Below are positions 38,016 through 46,254 of a DNA stretch of 64,000 bases, piece by piece. The translations under genes and the position numbers were made by a program. Position 1 is the stretch's first letter, and each line of letters starts with the position of its first letter. This DNA comes from Desulfocurvus vexinensis DSM 17965 (GTDB lineage: Bacteria > Desulfobacterota > Desulfovibrionia > Desulfovibrionales > Desulfovibrionaceae): NCBI RefSeq assembly GCF_000519125.1, contig NZ_JAEX01000005.1, positions 188,501 through 252,500 on the forward strand. Direction: 5' to 3'. The notes under the pieces were generated by a model. That model saw only the letters and a list, made by a program, of their open reading frames with translations. It ran no database searches and was not told the origin of the DNA.

Positions 38016-38715
38016 CCTCGGCCACCCTGGGCGCCCTGGCGGGCTGGACGCTGCTGGCGAGTTTTTTTTTGCCGTCTTTTCGTCGCTGCGCTTCTCGCTG
38101 AACCTGGGCATCCTCGAACGCCCGCTGGTGCAGGGGCTGCTGTGGGGCCTGCTCACGGGTGACGTGACCCAGGCCGTGTCCGTGGCCCTGGTCTTCGAGC
38201 TGCTCTGGCTCGACCTCATCCCCGCCGGAACCTTCATCCCGCCCAACCCCGCAGCGGGCAACCTCGCGGCCCTGGCGCTCATGTCGGCCTTCGGCCTGTC
38301 GGGCGCCTCGGGGGCCGTGTTCCCCATCCTCATCGGCCTGCCCCTGTCCTGGATGGCCGCAGGGCTGGAGCGGGTGCACCGCGCCCACCAGAACGCGGCC
38401 TTCGACACCCTCCAGCACTGGCTTGCGCCGGAGCGCCAGGGCGCCTACAACCCGGGCCTTTTGGTGCGCCGGGCCCTGACGCGCTCGGCCCTGGCCCATT
38501 TCCTGTTCTTCCTCGCCGCCCTGGGCGGAGCCATGGCCCTGGCGGGCGTCCTGCTGGGCCAGGGGCTGATGCGCCCGGCGCCGGGGCTGTTCTCCTGGGG
38601 CCAGCTCTGGCTGGGGGCCAGCGTGGGCGGGCTGCTGTCCCTGCGCGTGCCGCGGGCCTACGCGGTCATGGCCCTGTGCGCCCTGGTCGTGGCCGTGGCC
38701 GGGTTCCTGGGCTAG
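38009..38715 (+). CDS. PTS mannose-family EIIC component, frame broken at a T9 run
   Basis: The protein is read in two frames. From GTG 38009 (overlapping the EIIB stop) the frame gives MVASATLGALAGWTLLASFF and soon hits TGA at 38099. From the T run onward the other frame continues FAVFSSLRFSLNLGILERPL to the stop at 38715. Joined, it is a normal EIIC with the QGLLWGLLTGDVTQAVSVAL and IPAGTFIPPNPAAGNLAALA signatures and several membrane helices. The break is exactly at T9 (38062-38070); ten Ts would restore the frame. Slippage, phase variation or a homopolymer sequencing error are all possible. No EIID gene follows. Confidence 0.8.
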
Positions 38716-39351
38716 GCGCGTCCTCGGGGACGCCGGGGTCTTGGTGGCGGGAACCGTTCATTTCACAGCGGCATGCGGCAACGACGCGGAGCCGCCTTGT
38801 GCGGACGCGCCGCAAGACGTCCGCTCTTTCCTTGCCCTTCCTTTCCCTCTTTTCCGGTGCGCCCTGGCGCGGTCCTGCGCGGTGCGGGCGGCGGTCCCGC
38901 TGGCGCGTCCGTTGCCTGCACGCGGCCTGACCCCCCTTGTGGATTTTTGCACACGCAGGCGGGCAGGGCGGTTGCGGAGCCATGCGCCGGGCCAGCGGGC
39001 GCGAGGGGCGCCGGGCGGGGCCGTGGGGTTGCGCGCCCCGGGGGCGATGGCGCCGCAACCCGGGGCGCACAACGCTTGGCGGGGCCTGCCCCGTGCGGGG
39101 CAGGCCGGGAAAACACACGCCCGGACAAGGCGTTGCGCAGATTGCCATGCCCGGGGCGAGGTTGCAGGTTTTGCGCCTTGGGCGTTGCCGTCGCCGGGCT
39201 TCTGGGCTAGGGTGGCGGCGGCCCTGTTTGCGGGCCGCACGCCATTCTTTTCGCTTGGCAGCGTGCCGCCTTTGTGCTATTTGGCACAAACTCAAAGCGC
39301 GCAACGTACCCTGTTCACCCAACTGCGTTAAATGTTTAGAGGAGGTTCACA
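38716..39351. other. Long intergenic region before ppaC
   Basis: 636 bases without an accepted gene. A 6-bp stem GCGTCC-TCGG-GGACGC (38718-38733) follows the EIIC stop but has no T-tract. The middle is GC-rich with overlapping open frames on both strands that lack ribosome-binding sites or recognisable proteins. The last 100 bases hold the ppaC promoter. A small RNA is possible but not supported by any clear signal. Confidence 0.4.
39255..39290 (+). promoter_or_regulatory. Promoter-operator candidate of ppaC
   Basis: TTGGCA (39255-39260) and TATTTG (39278-39283) at 17 bases. A 7-bp dyad TTTGTGC / GCACAAA (39271-39277 and 39284-39290) brackets the -10. AGGAGG follows near 39340. Confidence 0.45.
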
Positions 39352-40275
39352 ATGACTATGCTCGTTATGGGTCACATGAATCCGGATACCGACTCCATCG
39401 TCGCCGCCATTGCCTACGCCGACCTGGCCAGCAAGACCGGCAAGCAGGCCAAGGCCGTGGCCCAGGGCGCCGTCACCCCCGAGTCCGACTTCGTGCTCAA
39501 GAAGTTCGGCCTGGCGGCCCCGGAGATCGTGAAAGAAGTGGCTGGCCAGAAACTGGCCCTGGTGGACACCACCGAGAAGACCCAGCTGCCCGCCGACCTG
39601 GACAAGGCCGAGATCCTGGCCGTGGTTGACCACCACAAGCTGGGCGACGTGACCACCCCCAATCCCCTGGAGATGTGGGTCTGGCCCGTGGGCTGCACCT
39701 GCACCGTGCTCAAGAGCATGTACGATTTCTACGGCGTGGAAGTGCCCAAGGGCATCGCCGGCGCCATGCTCTGCGCCATCCTGTCCGACACCGTCATGTT
39801 CAAGTCCGTCACCTGCACCCCGGCTGACAAGAAGGCCTGCGAGGCCCTGGCCAAGATCGCTGGCGTGGGCGACATGATGGCCCTGGGCATGGAGATGTTC
39901 AAGGTCAAGAGCGCCGTGGAAGGCACCCCCATGCGCGACCTGGTCTTCCGCGACTACAAGGACTTCGACATGGGCGGCCACGGCGTTGGCATCGGCCAGC
40001 TCGAAGTGGTGGACGGCGACATCCTCAAGCCCTACGTGGACGGGCTGTACGCCGAGATCAAGAAGCTCAAGGAAGAGAAGGGCCACCACACCATCATCCT
40101 GATGCTCACCGACATCATGAAGGAAGGCAGCGAGATGCTCTTCGTCTCCGACGACAAGGCCGTGTTCAAGAAGGCCTTCGGCGTCGAGGCTGGCGAGCGC
40201 TCCTTCTGGCTGCCCGGCTGCATGAGCCGCAAGAAGCAGGTGGTGCCGGACTTCCAGGCCAAGGCCTTCGCGTAA
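39352..40275 (+). CDS. ppaC: Manganese-dependent inorganic pyrophosphatase (family II)
   Basis: 307 residues, DHH-phosphoesterase family. It hydrolyses pyrophosphate; in a sulfate reducer this pulls the ATP sulfurylase reaction forward. Metal ligands appear in MGHMNPDTDSIVAA (H8, D12, D14) and D93-H94-H95 (VVDHHKLGDV). The DHHA2 domain ends with RSFWLPGCMSRKKQVVPDF. No CBS regulatory domain is inserted. AGGAGG precedes the ATG. A strong terminator follows, so it is monocistronic and probably highly expressed. Confidence 0.96.
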   Translation: MTMLVMGHMNPDTDSIVAAIAYADLASKTGKQAKAVAQGAVTPESDFVLKKFGLAAPEIVKEVAGQKLALVDTTEKTQLPADLDKAEILAVVDHHKLGDVTTPNPLEMWVWPVGCTCTVLKSMYDFYGVEVPKGIAGAMLCAILSDTVMFKSVTCTPADKKACEALAKIAGVGDMMALGMEMFKVKSAVEGTPMRDLVFRDYKDFDMGGHGVGIGQLEVVDGDILKPYVDGLYAEIKKLKEEKGHHTIILMLTDIMKEGSEMLFVSDDKAVFKKAFGVEAGERSFWLPGCMSRKKQVVPDFQAKAFA

Positions 40276-40301
40276 GCCCCGGCTTCCTTCCGGCCTTTCA
40301 G

Positions 40302-40333
40302 GGCCCGGCGCGGTTGCCGCGCCGGGCCTTTTT
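40302..40333 (+). terminator. Terminator after ppaC
   Basis: Perfect 12-bp stem GGCCCGGCGCGG / CCGCGCCGGGCC, then TTTTT. Confidence 0.93.
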
Positions 40334-40485
40334 CTTTGCTGCGCCCCGGGGCTCCGGCTGGCCTTCCGCCCCGGGCTGGCCCTGTGCCCCCAGAGCGCCC
40401 AGCCGCCCTGGGGGCCCGGTTTGCCTTCCCGGCCCGGGCGGCCTATGCTGGGCCACACCCCGCGAATCCTTTGCAGGAGGACGCC

Positions 40486-41202
40486 ATGCCCGGGCGACCG
40501 GCGCCACCGGCGGTGCTGCTCAGCGCCGCCGAGGCCCTTGCCGCCATCCGCTGCGACCTGCGCATGTACGGCCCGCAGCTCGACCTGTTCGGCGCCCTGG
40601 CCGGGGCCCTGTGCGGCCTTGCGGCCCGGCCCGCCAGCCGGGCGGGCGTGCCCGGGCTGGAGCTGGCGCCCGGGCCCGGGGGCGCCCGGGGCCGTTTCCT
40701 GCCCTGGAACGTCGCCGCCCGCTGGCTGGGCCTGACCCTGGCCCGGCGCCGCCCCGGGCCCGAGGCCCTGGCCCGGCTGTGCGCCCTGGTCTTCGATCAG
40801 CGGGCCGAGGCCCTGCCCGCCGCCCCCGGCGAGGCGGCGCGCATCCGCCTGGAGACGGGCATGGAGGGCTTCGCCTGCACCCGCTGCGGGCGCTGCTGCC
40901 GGGACCTGGACTACCACCGCGAATGCAGCGCCCAGGACGTGGCCCTGTGGCGCGCCCGGGGCCGGGAGGACATCCTGGCCTGGGTCGGCCAGGAGCAGGG
41001 ACCTGACGGCCCGGTCTACCGCATCTGGATGCGCCCGGGCACGCCGCTGTACGCCGAGAGCTGCCCCTTCCTGCGCCGCGTGCCCGGCGACACGGCCTTC
41101 GTCTGCACCATCCACGACGTGAAGCCCGCCATCTGCCGCTCCTACCCCGGGCTGCGCAAGCACGCGCTGCTCACGGGCTGCAAGGGCTTTCCCCGGCCCT
41201 GA
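40486..41202 (+). CDS. YkgJ-family cysteine-cluster protein
   Basis: 238 residues from ATG 40486 with AGGAGG upstream. The C-terminal half carries the zinc- or iron-chelating CxxCGxCC cluster (FACTRCGRCCRDLDYHRECS) and further cysteines in ESCPFL, FVCTIHDVKPAICRSYP and TGCKGF, as in YkgJ/UPF0153 proteins. The N-terminal 110 residues are alanine/leucine-rich and lineage-specific. The family's biochemical role is not established. It is convergent with dapA across a terminator. Confidence 0.85.
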   Translation: MPGRPAPPAVLLSAAEALAAIRCDLRMYGPQLDLFGALAGALCGLAARPASRAGVPGLELAPGPGGARGRFLPWNVAARWLGLTLARRRPGPEALARLCALVFDQRAEALPAAPGEAARIRLETGMEGFACTRCGRCCRDLDYHRECSAQDVALWRARGREDILAWVGQEQGPDGPVYRIWMRPGTPLYAESCPFLRRVPGDTAFVCTIHDVKPAICRSYPGLRKHALLTGCKGFPRP

Positions 41203-41281
41203 GGCCGCGTGCGGCTGGCGCCGGGCGCCCCGGGCCGGAGCGCGGACGGCGCAGCCCGAGGCCCGGCCCCGGGCCATGAAA

Positions 41282-41310
41282 AAGCCCCCGGCCTTGCGGC
41301 GCGGGGGCTT
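41282..41310 (-). terminator. Terminator after dapA
   Basis: Stem AAGCCCCCG / CGGGGGCTT, with the T-tract GCTTTTTC on the minus strand. Confidence 0.8.
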
Positions 41311-41352
41311 GTGCGTGCTGGGCGTCCGGCCCGGGGCCGGGGCCGCGCGGGG

Positions 41353-42231
41353 CTAGATCAGCCCGGCGGCCTTGAGCACGCCCTCCAGGCGGGCGCGCGT
41401 CTCGGGGACCATCTCCACCAGCGGCAGGCGCAGCTCCAGGGCGATGCGGCCCATGAGCGCCAGGCTGGTCTTGACCGGGATGGGGTTGGTTTCGAAGAAC
41501 ATGGCCCGGGCCAGGGGCATCATCTGGAAGTGCAGGGCCTGGGCCTGCTCGTGGTCGCGCCGGGCGTAGGCCGCGCACAGGGCGGCCATGGACGCGGGCA
41601 CCACGTTGGAGACCACGGAGATGACCCCCGTGCCGCCCAGGGCCAGCAGCGGCAGCACCGTGAAGTCGTCGCCCGACAGCACGCTGAAGCCCGGGCCCAT
41701 GAGCTCGATGATGTCCGAGACCTGCTTGAGGTCGCCGGTGGCCTCCTTGACGCCGACCACCTCGGGCACGGCCTTGCGGATGCGCGCCAGGGTCTCGGGG
41801 GCCAGGTTCAGGGCCGTGCGCCCGGGCACGTTGTAGACCACGAAGGGCAGGGACACCTCGCGGGCGATGGCCTTGAAATGCTCCACCAGCCCGGCGGGAG
41901 TGGGTTTGTTGTAGTAGGGCGTGATGAGCAGGGCGCCGTCGGCCCCGGCGTCCTTGGCGTAGCGGGTCAGCTCCACGGCCTCGCGGGTGTTGTTGGAGCC
42001 CGCCCCGGCCAGCACCGGCACGCGCCCGGCCACCTGCTCCACGCAGATGCGGATGACCCGCCCGTGCTCGGCGTGGGACAGGGTGGCGGACTCGCCGGTG
42101 GTGCCGCAGGGCACCACGCCGTTGATGCCCTGTTCGATCTGCCATTCGATGAGCGTGCGGTAGGCGTCCTCGTCGAGTTCGCCGCCCTTGAACGGCGTGA
42201 CCAGTGCGGTGAACGCACCCGAAAATTGCAT
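41353..42231 (-). CDS. dapA: 4-hydroxy-tetrahydrodipicolinate synthase
   Basis: 292 residues. It condenses aspartate semialdehyde with pyruvate in lysine/diaminopimelate synthesis. The Schiff-base lysine K162 lies in VVGVKEATGD, with Y133 in VVYNVPGRTALN and the GTTGESATL loop. AGGAGGG precedes the ATG. It follows dapF by 32 bases on the same strand, so the two pathway genes form one unit. Confidence 0.97.
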   Translation of the reverse strand: MQFSGAFTALVTPFKGGELDEDAYRTLIEWQIEQGINGVVPCGTTGESATLSHAEHGRVIRICVEQVAGRVPVLAGAGSNNTREAVELTRYAKDAGADGALLITPYYNKPTPAGLVEHFKAIAREVSLPFVVYNVPGRTALNLAPETLARIRKAVPEVVGVKEATGDLKQVSDIIELMGPGFSVLSGDDFTVLPLLALGGTGVISVVSNVVPASMAALCAAYARRDHEQAQALHFQMMPLARAMFFETNPIPVKTSLALMGRIALELRLPLVEMVPETRARLEGVLKAAGLI

Positions 42232-42263
42232 GGGTTCCCTCCTCTTCGTATCCCGTGCAGGCC

Positions 42264-43115
42264 CTAGGGCAGTGTCAGCCCAAGGGCATCAAGAAACATT
42301 TCGCCACGATAGGTGGTGATGGCAGGTCCTTCGAGGAAGACCGTACCGTTTTCGAGGCCAATTTGCAAAACCTCGCCGCCCGAGGTGGTCACGCGCACCT
42401 CGGGGCCGGTGAGCCCCAGGGCGTGGGCCACCAGGGCGGTGGCGGCGGCGCCGGTGCCGCAGGCGTAGGTTTCGTTCTCCACCCCGCGCTCGTAGGTGCG
42501 CAGCGTCAGGGCGCCGGGCCCGTCCACGCGGGCGAAGTTGACGTTGGTCCCGGCGGGGGCGAAGTGCGGGTGGGTGCGCAGGGCGCGGCCCAGGGTGCGC
42601 ACGTCCAGCGCCGCGAGGCCCTCGGGGAAGAGCACGGCGTGGGGCACGCCCGTGTCCACGAAATGGACGCGGTGCTCCTGGCCGTCCACGTCCAGGGTCG
42701 TGTGCAGGGCCAGGCTGCGGGGCGGGGTGAGCTGCACGCGCACGGTGCCCGCCTGGGGGTTGACCCGCGCGCGGATGGGCCCGGCGTCGGTGCCCAGCAC
42801 ATGCTCGCGCCCGGCCATGCCCAGCTCGTAGGCCAGGCGCGCGGCGCAGCGCGAGCCGTTGCCGCACATGGCGGCGCGCGAGCCGTCGGCGTTGTAGAAG
42901 TCCCAGGCATAGTCCGCCGGGGTTCCGGCGGGGGCCTGGCGCAGGAAGATCAGCCCGTCGGCGCCCACGCCGAAGGCCGTGCGGCAGATGCGCCGGGCCC
43001 ATTCGGCCATCTGGGCCTGGGGCAAGGCCAGGGTGCGGTTGTCGATGAGCACGAAATCGTTGCCGCTGCCGTGCATCTTGAAGAAGGGGACGGTGGGGTG
43101 CGTGGGTGTGTTCAT
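42264..43115 (-). CDS. dapF: Diaminopimelate epimerase
   Basis: 283 residues from ATG 43115; the frame stays open further upstream, but the family begins here (VPFFKMHGSGNDFVLIDNRT). It converts LL- to meso-diaminopimelate. The two catalytic cysteines are visible: C84 in AAMCGNGSRC and C219 in ETYACGTGAAA. The ribosome-binding site is poor. It lies upstream of dapA in the same direction and 170 bases behind the probable selenoprotein gene. Confidence 0.95.
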   Translation of the reverse strand: MNTPTHPTVPFFKMHGSGNDFVLIDNRTLALPQAQMAEWARRICRTAFGVGADGLIFLRQAPAGTPADYAWDFYNADGSRAAMCGNGSRCAARLAYELGMAGREHVLGTDAGPIRARVNPQAGTVRVQLTPPRSLALHTTLDVDGQEHRVHFVDTGVPHAVLFPEGLAALDVRTLGRALRTHPHFAPAGTNVNFARVDGPGALTLRTYERGVENETYACGTGAAATALVAHALGLTGPEVRVTTSGGEVLQIGLENGTVFLEGPAITTYRGEMFLDALGLTLP

Positions 43116-43285
43116 GTGCAGTCGCGTTGGTGGTTGCGGTGGTCCGTGCAGGGACGGCGGAATCATGGCCGCTTTCAGGCCCGATGGCAAGGGGGCAGTG
43201 CGCCCCGGGTCCGGCCCGGGGGTGCGGCCCGGGAGCGCGGGCGGAAAGCCTTGGCGGCGCCTGCGCAGGGCCGCGGGCCGGAGCC

Positions 43286-44173
43286 TTATTGCGGCAGGGC
43301 GAAACCGTCCAGCAGGGTCTGCATGGCCGGGTCGGCGGCGAAGGCCTCGGTCAGACCCATGAAATCCAGGCGGATGTTCTCGTCGCGGACCCATTGCCAG
43401 CCGGGGCTGCGCTCGGGCCAGGCGGCGATGCGTACGGCGTGCAGGGCCTTGCCCAGGCCATAGCTGCGGGCCCAGAAGGTCTTGCCGTCGGGGGTGAAGC
43501 GCCCGGCCACGCCCGGGCCGGGCCCGGCGCCGAGCAGGATGTCCACCACCGGCCCGGCCGCGCGCAGGAAGTGATCTTCGGCCAGCTCGCCCCAGGGGCT
43601 CAGGCCCACCACCAGGCGCACCTGCGCGGCCAGCTCCCGGGCCTGGCGGATCACGTCCTGGGCCATGGCCTCCGGGGGGGCCTCGGCGCCCGGGGGCAGC
43701 AGGGGGAAGAGCACCACGCCCACCGGCCCGCCCGGGGTGGGCAGGACGACACCCCGGGCCCGGGGGCCCAGGGTGTGGTGCGCGGGTGCGGCGGCGCCGC
43801 CCGCCGCCAGCCAGTCGGCCTCGTCCGGAGTCAGCACCAGCAGGTCGGGCTTCAGGGCGGCGTGGGCCGCGGCCAGGGCCTTGGCCAGCCCGGGGGTGTG
43901 GCGCTCCCCGGGGCCCTCGGGGGGCAGCAACTCGAAAGGCCCGGCCACGGAGAGGACGGGCCCTGCGTCAGGCCCCTGCCGCAGGCTCTGCAAGGCTGTG
44001 GCGCGCCTGACCAGGCCGCCGATGGTCTTGCTGCCTCAGGTGGGGCAGGGGGCGTGTTCTCCTTCGGTGTTGGCGGAGAAGACCAGCGTCAGGGCGTCCT
44101 GGGCGGGGGCGGGGGCGGCGCGAAGGGCGAGCGCGAGCAGCAGCAGGAGGAGCAGGCGGAGAAGGACGCGCAT
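43286..44173 (-). CDS. Probable selenoprotein: exported UshA-like protein with in-frame TGA in a CxxU motif
   Basis: 295 residues if TGA at 44038-44036 is read as selenocysteine. From ATG 44173 a signal peptide (MRVLLRLLLLLLLALALRAA, ending near PAPAQ) is followed by LTLVFSANTEGEHAPCPT, then TGA, then GSKTIGGLVRRATALQSL in the same frame to TAA at 43286. GGLxRRAT after a CxxC-like site recalls the N-terminal part of UshA/5'-nucleotidase-like periplasmic proteins, whose cysteine cluster precedes GGLARRAT; here the last position would be Sec (C43-P-T-U46). A hairpin with a GGUC loop starts 23 bases after the TGA. The gene lies 3 bases behind HU. If not a selenoprotein, it is a nonsense-mutated gene. 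Confidence 0.62.
43999..44020 (-). promoter_or_regulatory. Candidate bacterial SECIS hairpin
   Basis: On the minus strand GGCGGCCT-GGTC-AGGCGC folds as GCCU/AGGC plus C-G and G-C past one bulged G, with apical loop GGUC. The GG of the loop is 23 bases after the TGA, inside the usual spacing. An outer stem GAGGC/GCCUU could close it at the TGA. Folding was done by eye. Confidence 0.4.
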
Positions 44174-44176
44174 GAC

Positions 44177-44452
44177 CTACTTGTTGACGTATTCCTTGAG
44201 TTCCTTGCCCGGGCGGAAGAAGGGCAGCTTCTTGGGGCTGACCTCGACGACTTCGCCGGTCTTGGGGTTGCGGCCCGTGTAGCCGCCGTAGTCCTTGAGC
44301 TTGAAGCTGCCGAAGCCGCGGATCTCCACGCGCTCCTCGTTGATGAGCGAGTCCTTGATGGAGTCGAAGAAGGTGTTGACCACCAGGGCCGCCTCGTCAA
44401 CGTGGATGTCGTTTTTCTCGGCCAGGGTCTTGATGAGTTCACTTTTGTTCAT
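44177..44452 (-). CDS. HU/IHF-family DNA-binding protein
   Basis: 91 residues, full length. MNKSELIKTLAEKNDIHVDE begins the helical dimer body; RVEIRGFGSFKLKDYGGYTG and GRNPKTGEVVEV are the arm region with the intercalating proline in NPKTG. It bends DNA and shapes the nucleoid. Sequence alone does not separate HU from an IHF-like role. GGAGG stands before the ATG. Its stop lies 3 bases from the start of the probable selenoprotein gene. Confidence 0.94.
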   Translation of the reverse strand: MNKSELIKTLAEKNDIHVDEAALVVNTFFDSIKDSLINEERVEIRGFGSFKLKDYGGYTGRNPKTGEVVEVSPKKLPFFRPGKELKEYVNK

Positions 44453-44556
44453 GGTTTTCCTCCGGGGTTGCCCGTCCGCGCCGCAGTGGCCGCCCAGGGG
44501 CCACAGCGCAAGACCATCAGTACAACATTGCCTAATCGCGGAGTTTTTTGCAAGAG

Positions 44557-45390
44557 CTATTGTGCGCCGGGGCCCGCATTCGGCGCAAGGCCGCTCTGGG
44601 CGCCGATTTCCGGCAGGTCCGCGTCGCGCATGCGTTTCATGCGCACGGCGATCTGCAGGATGTCGCGCCCGGCGTCGCTGCCCGGGGCCAGCTTGAGCAG
44701 CGGGGTCTGGCGGATGACCGCCCGGGGCACGGCGGGGTCCGTGCGCACGGCGCCGCAGTATTTGATGTCCAGCCCCAGGAATTTGGCGCAGGCCGCGTGC
44801 AGGCGCTCGAAGCTGCGCCGGCCCTCCTCGGGGCTGGCGGCCATGTTGACCACGACGTTGAAGTCGCGCACGCCGTGGCTGGTCAGCATGACCTTGATCA
44901 TGGCGTAGCCGTCGGTGAGCGAGGTGGGCTCGGGGGTGATGACCACCATGCGCTCGCGGGTCATGGCCGCGAAGCGCAGCACCGTGCGGCTGATGCCCGC
45001 GCCCAGGTCCAGCAGCAGGAAGTCGTAGCCGCCGATGAGCGCGTTCAGGCGCTCGAAGAGCAGGCCCTGCACGTCCTCGTCCAGGTCGATGAGCTCGGGC
45101 ACGCCCGAGGCCGAGGGCAGGAAGTCGAACCCGCCCGCCTCGATGGGCACCACCACGTCGGCGGGGTTCGCGCCGTCAACCAGCAGGTCCTGGAGGTTCT
45201 TCTCCGGGGTCAGGCCCAGGAGCACGTCGAGGTTGGCCAGGCCGAGGTCGCAGTCCATGAGCAGCACGCGGTGGCCGCCCCGGTGCAGGGCGTAGCCCAG
45301 GTTCAGGGCCAGGTTGGTCTTGCCCACGCCGCCCTTGCCGCTGACCACGGCGAAGCTGGCGGCCTTGTTGGTGATGGTCGTGTCGGGCAT
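44557..45390 (-). CDS. MinD/FlhG-like ParA-type ATPase
   Basis: 277 residues. Deviant Walker A SGKGGVGKTN (17-26), switch I region LLMDCDLGLANLDVLLGL, and Walker B FLLLDLGAGISRTVLRF. ITPEPTSLTDGYAMIKVM and the NMAASPEEGRRSFERL segment are close to FlhG (YlxH), which sets flagellar number and place. No flhF or flagellar gene is adjacent, so a role in another localisation process is possible. GGGAG precedes the ATG. It lies 6 bases behind the diguanylate cyclase gene, suggesting a shared c-di-GMP or motility context. Confidence 0.88.
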   Translation of the reverse strand: MPDTTITNKAASFAVVSGKGGVGKTNLALNLGYALHRGGHRVLLMDCDLGLANLDVLLGLTPEKNLQDLLVDGANPADVVVPIEAGGFDFLPSASGVPELIDLDEDVQGLLFERLNALIGGYDFLLLDLGAGISRTVLRFAAMTRERMVVITPEPTSLTDGYAMIKVMLTSHGVRDFNVVVNMAASPEEGRRSFERLHAACAKFLGLDIKYCGAVRTDPAVPRAVIRQTPLLKLAPGSDAGRDILQIAVRMKRMRDADLPEIGAQSGLAPNAGPGAQ

Positions 45391-45396
45391 GTGCGC

Positions 45397-46254
45397 TCAG
45401 CTCCCTGTGAAGAGGAATTTCTTTTCGCTGGAGACCACGAGGCTCTCGCGGCGCGGCGGGCGGATGTCGGCCAGGGGTGCGGCCACCACGCGGTCCTTGC
45501 CCTGGGCCTTGGCCTGGTACAGGGCCTTGTCGGCCAGGGCGTAGAGGTCCGGGGCCGGGGCGTCGTCGCGGCCCTTGGCGCAGGCCAGGCCCACCGAGCA
45601 GGTGACGCGGAAGGGCGCCACCCCGGCGCAGGCCATGGGCGTGGCGCGCAGGGCGCCCAGGATGCGCTCGGCGATGGCCCGGGCCTTGACCAGCCCCGTC
45701 TCGGGCATGACCAGGGCGAATTCCTCGCCCCCCAGGCGCGCGGCCACGTCGTAGCTGCGGGTCGAGCCCAGCAGCACCCGGCCCAGGGCCGCGAGCACCG
45801 CGTCGCCGCAGGGGTGGCCGTGGGTGTCGTTGACGGCCTTGAAATCGTCCAGGTCGAACAGCGCCAGGGACAGCGGCGCCCCCGAGCGCCGGGCGCGCTC
45901 GGCCTCGCGGGCCAGGAGGGCGTCGAAGGCCCGGCGGTTGTACAGGCCGGTCAGGGCGTCGTGCTCGGTCTGGAAGGCCAGTTCGGTGAGCACCTGTTGC
46001 AGGCGCGCCAGGAAGGTGAACTCCGCCCCGGCCAGGGGCACGGCCAGCCAGTCGCGCAGGCCGTGGCGCGCGGCCAGCTCGGGCCAGCGCTCCATGCTCA
46101 GCCCCGGGCACAGGCGCAGCACCCCCAGCATGTCTGCGCCCTGGTCGCCGGGGCAGCCGTTGCCGTCCAGCAGGGCGCGCAGGGTGTCCAGTTCGGCCAG
46201 CAGCTCGCTTTCGTGGGCCCAGGCCGGGGCGTCAGTCGCTGGTTTTGCGGGCAT
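45397..46254 (-). CDS. Diguanylate cyclase (GGDEF domain)
   Basis: 285 residues. The N-terminal 95 residues have no recognised sensor. The GGDEF domain runs from about 97 (HDALTGLYNRRAFDALLA) and has the active-site GGEEF at 175-179. An RxxD inhibitory site (RSYD, 166-169) stands five residues before it, so product inhibition is predicted. FDLDDFKAVNDTHGHPCGD is the metal/GTP site. No membrane helix. The gene overlaps prfB by 23 bases and precedes the FlhG-like ATPase. Its product could act on the PilZ proteins encoded in this window. Confidence 0.94.
   Translation of the reverse strand: MPAKPATDAPAWAHESELLAELDTLRALLDGNGCPGDQGADMLGVLRLCPGLSMERWPELAARHGLRDWLAVPLAGAEFTFLARLQQVLTELAFQTEHDALTGLYNRRAFDALLAREAERARRSGAPLSLALFDLDDFKAVNDTHGHPCGDAVLAALGRVLLGSTRSYDVAARLGGEEFALVMPETGLVKARAIAERILGALRATPMACAGVAPFRVTCSVGLACAKGRDDAPAPDLYALADKALYQAKAQGKDRVVAAPLADIRPPRRESLVVSSEKKFLFTGS

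Noticed and set aside
39255-39300. Second sigma-54 promoter before ppaC (TTGGCAC near 39281)
   Set aside because: TGGCAC is present, but the -12 TTGC element at the needed distance is missing (CAAAG instead).
38741-39331. Open frames of 150-230 codons in the gap before ppaC
   Set aside because: Several overlapping frames on both strands, none with a ribosome-binding site or recognisable protein. One starts inside the EIIC terminator region and another runs through the ppaC promoter.
43286-43993. A 235-codon gene starting at TTG 43993 downstream of the TGA
   Set aside because: This would lack the signal peptide and the conserved GGLVRRAT segment lying in frame just upstream. The longer frame read through the TGA explains the sequence better.
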